DNA of 64,000 bases, from assembly GCF_036250735.1 (NCBI RefSeq), contig NZ_CP109430.1:5952001-6016000 (forward strand), in the 5' to 3' direction. Shown in pieces: positions 30,816 through 37,985 of the stretch (the first letter of the stretch is position 1; every line of letters begins with the position of its first letter). The stretch comes from Streptosporangium sp. NBC_01495 (GTDB taxonomy: Bacteria > Actinomycetota > Actinomycetes > Streptosporangiales > Streptosporangiaceae). The position numbers and the translations under genes are program-made. The notes below the pieces were generated by a model that worked only from the letters and a program-made list of their open reading frames with translations, made no database searches and had not been told where the DNA came from.

Positions 30816-33128
30816 TCACGCGGCACCGCGCCGTTCACGGACCATCCCGGCCAGGTCGGTGAGGTCGTCGAGGCGTACGGTCTCCGCGCCCATCCGCGCC
30901 GCCAGGGAGGCGGCGAGGCCGAGGCGCACGTGACCGCCCTCGCAGTCGACCACCACGCCCGCCACCCCGGCCAGCAGTCCCGCCGCGCGGTGGGACTCCT
31001 CGACGGTTCCCGAGGTGGCCCGCCCGTCGGTGACCAGGACCACCAGCGGGCGCCTGGACGGGTCGCGCAGGCGCTCGACCCGCAGCACCTCGGCGGCCCG
31101 CAGCAGGCCGGCGGCCAGCGGGGTCCGGCCTCCGGTGGGAAGCTCGCGCAGCCGGGCCGCACCGGCCTCGACGGAGGAGGTGGGCGGCAGGACCAGGTCG
31201 GCGCGGGCGCCGCGGAAGGTGACGAGCCCGACCTTGTCGCGGCGCTGGTAGGCGTCGAGGAGCAGGCCCAGCACCGCTGTCTTGACCGCGCGCATGCGCT
31301 GCCTGGCGGCCATGGAACCGCTCGCGTCCACGACGAACAGCACCAGGTTGCCCTCGCGGCCCTCCCGGACCGCCTCCCTGAGGTCGCCGCGCCGCAGCAG
31401 CAGTCCGGGCCCGCTCCTGCCCCGCGCGACCTGGTACGGGGCGGCGGCGCCGACGGTGGCCCGCAGGTGGAGGGAGCCGGTGTGGCCCTCGGGGACCCGG
31501 GCCCCCGTGGTACGGCCCAGGGGCGTCCTGGCGCGCGACCGGCGCCCCGGGGCTCCGGCGCCGATGCCGGGGACGGTGAAAAGCCTGGTCCTGCCCCCGG
31601 GGTCGGCGTCGAAGGTCTGCTCGCGGGCCGGTACTCCCCCGGCCGTCTCCGGCGACTCCCGGGGATCCGCGGCGGAGGCCGGGGCCTCCTTCGTCCCGGG
31701 GTCGGGGGCGCCCTGGACGTCCGGGGCCTCGGGCCTGGGGGTGTCCGGGCCGTCGTGACCGCCGGGGCCGTCCGGGCCCGGGTCGTCCGAGGTGGCGTCC
31801 CCGGTCTCGGGGCCGCCGTCGGGCGCGGGGCCGTCCGGGCCGCCGTCCGGGCCCGCGTCGGGATCGGTGCCCCCGGGGCCGCCGGAGTCGTCCGGCCCCT
31901 CGGGGTCGTCGGGGTCGTCGGGGATCTGGTCCAGGAGATCCTGGAGCCTGGACTCGTCCAGGCCGGGCGCGTCGAAGGGGTCGCGGCGGCGGCGGTGCGG
32001 GAGCGCGAGCCTGGCCGCCTCCCGTACGTCGTCGGCGGTGACGGAGGTGCGGCCCTGCCAGGCGGCGTGCGCGATCGCCGCACTGGCGGTGACCAGGTCG
32101 GCCCGGAGCCCGTCCACCTCGAACCCCGCGCAGACGGTGGCGATCCTGAGCAGTGCCGCGTCCGGCAGAACGACCTGGGCGACCCTGGCGCGAGCCTCGG
32201 CGATGCGCGCGGCCAGCGCCCGCTCCTCGTCCGACCAGGCGGCGGCGAAAGCCTCGGGGTCGGCCTCGTAGGCCAGGCGGCGCCGGACCACGTCCACCCG
32301 CTGGGACGGTTCCCGCGAGGCCCGGACCTCCACGGTCAGCCCGAAGCGGTCGAGCAGCTGCGGGCGCAGCTCCCCCTCCTCGGGGTTCATCGTCCCGACC
32401 AGCAGGAACCGGGCGGCGTGCCGGACCGACACCCCCTCGCGTTCGACGTAGCAGGTACCGAGGGCGGCGGCGTCGAGCAGCAGGTCCACCAGGTGGTCGT
32501 GGAGAAGGTTGACCTCGTCGACGTACAGGACGCCCCGGTGGGCACCCGCCAGGAGGCCGGGTTCGAAGGATTTCACGCCCTCGGTGAGGGCTCGCTCGAT
32601 GTCGAGGGAGCCGACGAGGCGGTCCTCGGAGGCGCCGACGGGCAACTCGACCAGGCGCGCGGGCCGTGCCGCGCCGCCCCGGTCGCCACCGGGCGGGGTC
32701 ACGCCGGCCTCAGCCACCTCGGCCGGAACCACTTCGGCCGGGACCGCACCGGCCTGAGCCGCATCGGCCGGGACCGCACCGGCCTGAGCCGCATCGGCCG
32801 GGACCGCACCGGAGCGAGCCGCCTCGGGCCAGGTCGCGGAGGAACGAGGCGCGCCGGGCCGGGCCGCGGGTTTCGTACGGGCCTCGTGCGGCCCGTCGGG
32901 GCAGCCGGGGTCGGGGGCGGCGGGGTCGCAGGAGAAGCGGCAGCCGGTCACCACCTCGACGGGCGGCAGGAGCGCGGCCAGCGCCCGCACGATCGTGGAC
33001 TTGGCGGTGCCCTTCTCCCCCCTGACCAGCACTCCCCCGACACGAGGGGAGACCGCGTTGAGGATCAGCGCGAGTTTCAGGTCCTCCAGCCCCACGATCG
33101 CGGTGAAGGGATAGCGGGAGTCACGCAC
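30816..33128 (-). CDS. Fused ChlI/ChlD-type chelatase subunit (putative cobaltochelatase)
   Basis: 770 residues. An AAA+ domain (Walker A VRGEKGTAKSTIVRAL, Walker B VLYVDEVNLLHDHLVD) is followed by an acidic Pro/Asp/Gly-rich linker of about 100 residues and a C-terminal von Willebrand A domain with the MIDAS motif VDASGSMAARQRM. With its cobalt-transport and B12 neighbours it probably serves cobalt insertion; the large CobN subunit is not in the window. GTG 33128 is chosen because AAGGAG lies 9 nt upstream; a TTG at 33149 has no such site. An insertion near residues 100-150 is built from a repeated decapeptide. Confidence 0.9.
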   Translation of the reverse strand: MRDSRYPFTAIVGLEDLKLALILNAVSPRVGGVLVRGEKGTAKSTIVRALAALLPPVEVVTGCRFSCDPAAPDPGCPDGPHEARTKPAARPGAPRSSATWPEAARSGAVPADAAQAGAVPADAAQAGAVPAEVVPAEVAEAGVTPPGGDRGGAARPARLVELPVGASEDRLVGSLDIERALTEGVKSFEPGLLAGAHRGVLYVDEVNLLHDHLVDLLLDAAALGTCYVEREGVSVRHAARFLLVGTMNPEEGELRPQLLDRFGLTVEVRASREPSQRVDVVRRRLAYEADPEAFAAAWSDEERALAARIAEARARVAQVVLPDAALLRIATVCAGFEVDGLRADLVTASAAIAHAAWQGRTSVTADDVREAARLALPHRRRRDPFDAPGLDESRLQDLLDQIPDDPDDPEGPDDSGGPGGTDPDAGPDGGPDGPAPDGGPETGDATSDDPGPDGPGGHDGPDTPRPEAPDVQGAPDPGTKEAPASAADPRESPETAGGVPAREQTFDADPGGRTRLFTVPGIGAGAPGRRSRARTPLGRTTGARVPEGHTGSLHLRATVGAAAPYQVARGRSGPGLLLRRGDLREAVREGREGNLVLFVVDASGSMAARQRMRAVKTAVLGLLLDAYQRRDKVGLVTFRGARADLVLPPTSSVEAGAARLRELPTGGRTPLAAGLLRAAEVLRVERLRDPSRRPLVVLVTDGRATSGTVEESHRAAGLLAGVAGVVVDCEGGHVRLGLAASLAARMGAETVRLDDLTDLAGMVRERRGAA
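32731..32820. repeat. 30-bp in-frame repeat inside the chelatase gene
   Basis: Three 30-bp units (32731-32760, 32761-32790, 32791-32820) encode copies of AAQAGAVPAD-like decapeptides. They sit between the Cys-rich CRFSCDPAAPDPGC segment and LVELPVGASEDRLVG of the AAA+ domain. Confidence 0.85.
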
Positions 33129-33178
33129 CTTCGGGATCTCCTTCGTCAAGTCGTCGGGCCGTCACGTCGGTGGAACCG

Positions 33179-33742
33179 TCAGGGGGAGTAGCTGAGCCGC
33201 CAGCGCCCGCCGCGCCCGGTGAGCGTCACCCGGGCCAGTGGCGCGACGTCGACGCGCCAGAAGGCCTGGGCGGGGGCGCCGAGGGCGTGGACGACCGCGG
33301 CGCGGATGATCGCCGGGTGGGTGACCGCGACGGCCCTGCCGGGGGCACGGACGGCGAGCCAGCCGGACACCCTGGCGAGGAGCGCGGTGACCGGTTCCCC
33401 GCCGTGGGGCGCCGCGCCGGGGTCGCCGAGCCAGGACGCGAGCGCCTCGGGTTCCGCGGCCTCGACCTCACCGAGCGTCATGCCGCTCCAGCGGCCGTAG
33501 TCACAGTCGGCCAGCAGCGGGTCGTGCTCGGCCCGCAGGCCGAGCGCCGCCGCCGTCTGGACGCAGCGCAGCTCGGCCGGGCAGGCCGCGGGCCCCGGGG
33601 CGAGGTCCCGTGCCATCCCCTCGGCCCGGCGCAGGCCGCGTTCGTCGAGCGGTTCGTCGCCCGGGAACGCGGCCCGCGCCGTCGCCGAGGTGGAGGCGTG
33701 GCAGACCAGGAGCAGGCGGGTGACCCCCGAGGGGGTCGTCAC
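33179..33742 (-). CDS. Histidine phosphatase family protein (CobC-like) with altered RHG motif
   Basis: 187 residues of the phosphoglycerate-mutase-like fold. The usual RHG at the N terminus reads LLLVCHAST: the catalytic His is kept but the neighbouring Arg is Cys. DYGRWSGMTLGEVEAAEP matches the family, and the second His is in AVTHPAIIRAAVVHAL. In a B12 operon, alpha-ribazole phosphatase (CobC) would be the expected member, but the changed motif leaves activity uncertain. The GTG start overlaps the cbtA stop by 4 nt (GTGA). Confidence 0.85.
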   Translation of the reverse strand: MTTPSGVTRLLLVCHASTSATARAAFPGDEPLDERGLRRAEGMARDLAPGPAACPAELRCVQTAAALGLRAEHDPLLADCDYGRWSGMTLGEVEAAEPEALASWLGDPGAAPHGGEPVTALLARVSGWLAVRAPGRAVAVTHPAIIRAAVVHALGAPAQAFWRVDVAPLARVTLTGRGGRWRLSYSP

Positions 33743-34482
33743 ACCGGGCCGCGCCTGCGAGCGGCGAAGGCGAACAGCGCGCCGACGCCGGCCCAGAAGA
33801 CCACCTGGGTCCCGATGGAGGCGACCCTGAAGTCCCACAGGAGGTCGGCGGGGAAGCCCCGGGGCACCTCCGAGATCTCCGGCAGGAGGATCCAGGCCGC
33901 GACGACGGGAACCAGCAAGGCGGCGCCCGCCGACAGCCAGCGCACCCACGGTTCGCTCCGCGAGGCGTAGCGGTGGGTGGCGACCCCGGCGGCGACGGCG
34001 AGGATACCGATGACCACGGCGACCAGGTAGAGCACGGTGCGCTGGTTGATGGTCTCCGGATCACCGACAGCCGGTGGATTGGCGGGATATTTCACGAAAG
34101 GGATGAGGACGACTGCGGTGAACGCGGCGGCGGCGAGGGTGACCGCGAGCACCGGTTCCGAGCGGGGTCCCGCCCGCCCGCGTACGGCCGCGTAGACGAG
34201 GGAGAACAGGCCCCCGACCGCCAGGCCGTACAGGCCGAGGGCGAGGAAGAGCCCGAAGCGCTGCCCGTCCCTGCTGACCAGGGCCTCCTCCTCGTCGTGG
34301 GAGTGGGCCGCGGTCCCGGTGTCGTCGTGTGACTCGGCCGGGGCGGCGGCCGCGGCGGCCGCCTCCTCCAGCGCGATGGCCTGGTCGATGCGCGGTTCGC
34401 CGACGGTGTAGGCGAAGACGGCCGCGAGCAGCCCTGCGAGCAGTCCGACGACGAGGCCCCGGACGATGAGTTTGGTGATCAC
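33739..34482 (-). CDS. Cobalt transporter subunit CbtA
   Basis: 247-residue membrane protein of the CbtA family, predicted from B12-riboswitch genomics to import cobalt. About five membrane helices are visible: about residues 5-28, 77-99, 112-134, 150-170 and 185-235. A His/Asp-rich loop after the first helix (AESHDDTGTAAHSHDEEE) could capture metal ions. It overlaps the phosphatase gene and follows cbtB by 7 nt. Confidence 0.9.
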   Translation of the reverse strand: MITKLIVRGLVVGLLAGLLAAVFAYTVGEPRIDQAIALEEAAAAAAAPAESHDDTGTAAHSHDEEEALVSRDGQRFGLFLALGLYGLAVGGLFSLVYAAVRGRAGPRSEPVLAVTLAAAAFTAVVLIPFVKYPANPPAVGDPETINQRTVLYLVAVVIGILAVAAGVATHRYASRSEPWVRWLSAGAALLVPVVAAWILLPEISEVPRGFPADLLWDFRVASIGTQVVFWAGVGALFAFAARRRGPV

Positions 34483-34489
34483 CTGTGGC

Positions 34490-34684
34490 TCAGTGACACG
34501 GCACGCCGAGCAGGTGACGCCCGTCGTGCATGAGTTCGTGCAGGTAGTTTCCCGCCTGGGAGATCGCTCCCTGGTCGAAGGTGACCAGGTAGGCGAGGAG
34601 CAGCAGCACCGGTACGGCGAGCAGCCAGCGGGTGAGCGAGGGCCATGGGATGGGCTGGGCGTGCGGTGCCGAGATCTGGCTCAC
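34490..34684 (-). CDS. Cobalt transporter subunit CbtB
   Basis: 64 residues with one membrane helix (WLLAVPVLLLLAYLVTF) and the family's C-terminal metal-binding signature, HELMHDGRHLLGVPCH, rich in His with one Cys. GTG 34684 is preferred: GGAGGAG lies about 7 nt upstream. A GTG 6 nt earlier overlaps the ribosome site. As first gene after the riboswitch it sets expression of the whole operon. Confidence 0.9.
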   Translation of the reverse strand: MSQISAPHAQPIPWPSLTRWLLAVPVLLLLAYLVTFDQGAISQAGNYLHELMHDGRHLLGVPCH

Positions 34685-34714
34685 GGCCACCTCCTCCGGG
34701 ATTTACGCGTCCCT

Positions 34715-34845
34715 TTTCGTAGGTCGGTGGCGGCCGAGTGTGACCTGGCTCCCGGCCCCTGCGGGCCGGTTACAGTGGCGCGACCGCACCGGAATCTCAC
34801 CGGATTTCCCTCGCACCGCCACAAAACACCCGGAACGTACCCCGG
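34715..34845 (-). ncRNA. Cobalamin riboswitch
   Basis: On the minus strand upstream of cbtB, conserved B12-element blocks appear in order: GGGAAATCCGGTGAGATTCC, then GCGCCACTGTAACC, then a hairpin GGCCCGCAGGGGCC, then GGGAGCCAGGTCAC. The stretch from the CACTGTAA block to the GAGCCAGG block is short, so the peripheral P7-type extension seen in long cobalamin riboswitches is missing. Binding of cobalamin should lower expression of cbtB-cbtA and the genes behind it. The exact 5' and 3' limits are estimates. Confidence 0.9.
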
Positions 34846-34916
34846 TTCTCCGTCCCCCGTCAATCCGGCTGTCCGCTTTGACGGGATCCGGCTTTCAAAG
34901 GATCCGGGTACACCGA

Positions 34917-34950
34917 GGGGGGAGGCGGCCAGGCCGGGCCGCCTCCCCCC
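34917..34950 (-). terminator. Terminator after dop
   Basis: GGGGGGAGGCGGCC at 34917-34930 is exactly complementary to 34937-34950, with a 6-nt loop, 10 nt past the dop stop. It insulates the riboswitch operon from dop transcription. Confidence 0.75.
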
Positions 34951-34960
34951 TCTCAGAAGG

Positions 34961-36478
34961 TCACTGCTCGCCGGTCAGCGCCGTCACCAGCTCCGCGGCG
35001 GTACGGCAGCGGTCGAACAGCTCGCCCACGTGGGCCTTGGTACCGCGCAGCGGCTCAAGGGTGGGGACGCGCTGCAGCGACTCGCGGCCGGGGATGTCGA
35101 AGATGACCGAGTCCCAGGAAGCCGCGGCCACCGACTCGCTGTACTGGCTCAGGCAGCGGCCGCGGAAGTAGGCCCGGGTGTCGTTGGGCGGCACCTCGAT
35201 GGCCCGCTGGACCTCTTCCTCGGTGACCAGGCGCTGCATGCGGCCCCGGGCCACCAGCCGGTTGTAGAGCCCCCGGTCGGGACGGATGTCGGAGTACTGG
35301 AGATCGACGAGCTGCAGGCGCGGGTGCGACCAGGGAAGGCCGTCACGGGTGCGGTAGCCCTCCAGGAGCTCCAGCTTGGCCACCCAGTCGAGCTCCCCGG
35401 ACAGCTGCATCGGGTCCTCCGCCAGGCGGGTGAGGACCGACTCCCAGCGTTCCAGGATGTCTTTGGTGGGCTCGTCCAGGCCGTTGACGCTGCGCTCCTC
35501 GGCGTACTTGCGCGCGAGCTCCAGGTATTCCATCTGGAGCTGCACGGCCGTCAGCCTGCGGCCGTCGCGCATGGAGATCTCGTACTTGAGCGTGGGGTCG
35601 TGCGAGACCGCGCGCAGGGCCTGGACGGGGTTGTCCACGGCGAGGTCTCGGGTGAAGTAACCGTCCTCGATCATGGCCAGGACGAGCGCGGTGGACCCCA
35701 GCTTCAGGTAGGTCGAGATCTCCGACATGTTGGCGTCGCCGATGATGACGTGCAGGCGGCGGTATTTCTCCGGGTCGGCGTGGGGCTCGTCCCGGGTGTT
35801 GATGATCGGCCGCTTGAGCGTCGTCTCCAGGCCCACCTCGACCTCGAAGAAGTCGGCCCGCTGACTGATCTGGAAGCCCTCGCCCCGGGAGTCCTGACCG
35901 ATGCCGACCTTGCCCGCGCCGGTGACGACCTGCCGGGAGACGAAGAACGGCGTCAGGTGCCTGACGATGTCGGCGAACGAGGTGGCCCGGCGCATGAGGT
36001 AGTTCTCGTGGCAGCCGTAGGAGGCACCCTTGTTGTCGGTGTTGTTCTTGTAGAGCTGGATCGGGGCGTTGGCCGGCATCGCCGAGGCGCGGACCGCCGC
36101 GTCGTGCATCACCCGCTCGCCCGCCTTGTCCCAGATCACCGCCGCCCGAGGATTGGTGCACTCGGGTGTGGAGTATTCGGGATGGGCGTGGTCCACGTAC
36201 AGCCGGGCCCCGTTGGTGAGGATCACGTTCGCCAGGCCGAGGTCCTCGTCGGTCAGCTGGCTCTGGTCGGCCACCTCCCGCGCGAGGTCGAACCCCCGTG
36301 CGTCCCGCAGCGGGTTCTCCTCCTCGAAGTCCCATCGCGCGCGCCGTGCCCTGGCGGCCGAGGCCGCCAGATAGGCGTTCACGACCTGAGAGGAGGTCAC
36401 CATCGCGTTGGCCCCCGGCTGTCCGGGCACGGAGATGCCGTATTCGGTCTCGATGCCCATCACCCGCCGTACCGTCAT
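34961..36478 (-). CDS. dop: Depupylase/deamidase Dop
   Basis: 505 residues, paralogue of PafA. It converts the C-terminal Gln of Pup to Glu and removes Pup from substrates. The N-terminal nucleotide site is MGIETEYGISVPGQ. The Dop-specific loop, absent from PafA, occupies about residues 40-80 (SQVVNAYLAASAARARRARW). Conserved later blocks are HPEYSTPECTNPRAAVIWDKAG, YKNNTDNKGASYGCHENYLM and NTRDEPHADPEKYRRLHVIIGDANMSE. ATG 36478 is chosen over GTG 36484 because AGAGGG is well spaced for it. A strong terminator follows. Confidence 0.97.
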   Translation of the reverse strand: MTVRRVMGIETEYGISVPGQPGANAMVTSSQVVNAYLAASAARARRARWDFEEENPLRDARGFDLAREVADQSQLTDEDLGLANVILTNGARLYVDHAHPEYSTPECTNPRAAVIWDKAGERVMHDAAVRASAMPANAPIQLYKNNTDNKGASYGCHENYLMRRATSFADIVRHLTPFFVSRQVVTGAGKVGIGQDSRGEGFQISQRADFFEVEVGLETTLKRPIINTRDEPHADPEKYRRLHVIIGDANMSEISTYLKLGSTALVLAMIEDGYFTRDLAVDNPVQALRAVSHDPTLKYEISMRDGRRLTAVQLQMEYLELARKYAEERSVNGLDEPTKDILERWESVLTRLAEDPMQLSGELDWVAKLELLEGYRTRDGLPWSHPRLQLVDLQYSDIRPDRGLYNRLVARGRMQRLVTEEEVQRAIEVPPNDTRAYFRGRCLSQYSESVAAASWDSVIFDIPGRESLQRVPTLEPLRGTKAHVGELFDRCRTAAELVTALTGEQ

Positions 36479-36565
36479 GCGCACCCTCTGTTCGTCAGGG
36501 ACTGTTTCTCTCCGTGGTATCTATTCCCGACCCTAGACCCTTCACTATGCCCGGTGGTCGGACAG

Positions 36566-37723
36566 TTATGGCACCGAAGCCTTTTCGCCCGTTGCGAGGG
36601 GGATCGAGGAGAGCGCGGGGAGCTGTGACGGGGACGGGGATGCGGCCCTTCTCCGCCTCCTGGATTTGACGAACTCCTGAAGCGGGCGCTCGGCCACCCG
36701 GTACACCAGGTAGGAGAACGCCATCGCGGCCAGCAGGGTGACCAGGGCGGTCAGCGCGGGCGGCAGCACGTCCCGCAGGGCGGGGACGATCAGTACCGCG
36801 GCCGGGGTGTGGAACAGGTAGAGCGGGTAGGTGAGCGCCCCCAGGACGACGAGGCCGCGCCAGCGCAGCCAACCCAGCCAGCCCAGCGCCACCATCGCCA
36901 TGAGCACGTAGAAACCGATCACGGTGGCGATCACGGCCCACTCGGGCACCGGCATCGCGGCGTAGCCGACGTTCTCGACACGCCCGGCCACCCGGTCGAT
37001 CGCCGCGCTGACGGCCAGGCCGCCGCTGATCCCGGCCAGGCACCACAGGACGAGCCTGGGACCGAACCTCGTCATCAGGAAGAACGCCATGCCGCCGACG
37101 AAGTACGCCGCGTACTTGGGCATGACCACGAGCTCGACCCACGCCTCGTCGCTCCCGGCGAAGAACCCGGCCGCCAGCAGCCAGACCCCCATGAAGACCA
37201 GGCAGCGGTTGAGCGTCACCCCGGCGATCACCAGGATCGAGATCAGCACGTAGAAGCGGAGCTCCACCCAGAGCGACCAGTAGACGCCGTTGGCGTCGTA
37301 GACCCCGAAGGCCCGCTGGAGCATCGTGAGGTTGATCCCGTACTCGCCGAGGCTCAGCTTGGGGTCCAGGGCCGTGGCGGCGGTCAGCCCGTAGACCGCG
37401 GCGGTGACGGCCACGCTGACCCAGTAGGCGGGAAAGAGCCGCACCAGCCGGGAGAGGGCGAACACCCCCAGCCCGCGTCCCCAGATGCTCATCAGGATCA
37501 CGAAGCCGCTGATCATGAAGAACAGCTCGACGCCGAGGATGCCGAGCCCGGAGAGGGTGGAGATCGCCGGGAACAGCTCGGCCGGGCGGTCGCCCCACAC
37601 CGAGGCGAAGGCGATGAAGTAGTGGAAGGCGAGCACCGCCATGGCGGCGAAGAAGCGCAGGAGGTCGAGTTCGGCGAGGCGGCCACTTCCCCGAAGCGCC
37701 TCGCGAGACCCCGTGCCGTTCAC
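36566..37723 (-). CDS. Acyltransferase 3 family membrane protein
   Basis: 385 residues with about ten membrane helices. The family signature is present: LAELDLLRFFAAMAVLAFHYF with the catalytic His, and FALSRLVRLFPAYWVSV. Such proteins O-acylate sugars or lipids at the cell surface. The substrate is unknown. The gene sits between arc and dop in the same direction, where no known role in pupylation exists. The GTG start has no clear ribosome site. The 262 nt upstream are AT-richer than average and include the arc terminator. Confidence 0.9.
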   Translation of the reverse strand: MNGTGSREALRGSGRLAELDLLRFFAAMAVLAFHYFIAFASVWGDRPAELFPAISTLSGLGILGVELFFMISGFVILMSIWGRGLGVFALSRLVRLFPAYWVSVAVTAAVYGLTAATALDPKLSLGEYGINLTMLQRAFGVYDANGVYWSLWVELRFYVLISILVIAGVTLNRCLVFMGVWLLAAGFFAGSDEAWVELVVMPKYAAYFVGGMAFFLMTRFGPRLVLWCLAGISGGLAVSAAIDRVAGRVENVGYAAMPVPEWAVIATVIGFYVLMAMVALGWLGWLRWRGLVVLGALTYPLYLFHTPAAVLIVPALRDVLPPALTALVTLLAAMAFSYLVYRVAERPLQEFVKSRRRRRAASPSPSQLPALSSIPLATGEKASVP

Positions 37724-37938
37724 CGGGCGGCCGGGCCGGAATGTTCACGCACGCCACTTGGACGGCGTCTCGATCATTCGGGTTCCCCGTGACGGCTGTC
37801 TATTTCCGTTCACTTCCGGGACGGGTGTGAAAGGAGATGCGGACCGCAGTCACTAAAAGGGATGAAATAGGACAAGAGTCATCGGTTGCCGAAATTACGC
37901 GCGAGAAATCGACCAGGGTTTCGAAAGGCGCGAAGACG

Positions 37939-37975
37939 CCGGTGGCGCGGCCCCCGGAGGGAGCCGCGCCACCGG
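37939..37975 (-). terminator. Terminator after arc
   Basis: CCGGTGGCGCGGC at 37939-37951 pairs exactly with 37963-37975 (13 bp, 11-nt loop), 10 nt past the arc stop. It separates arc from the acyltransferase and dop. Confidence 0.7.
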
Positions 37976-37985
37976 TCACACGTGG

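Noticed and set aside
25816..34960. The pup-dop intervening segment as a genomic island or mobile element
   Set aside because: No integrase, transposase, tRNA, direct-repeat ends or change in base composition was seen; a simple rearrangement is equally likely.
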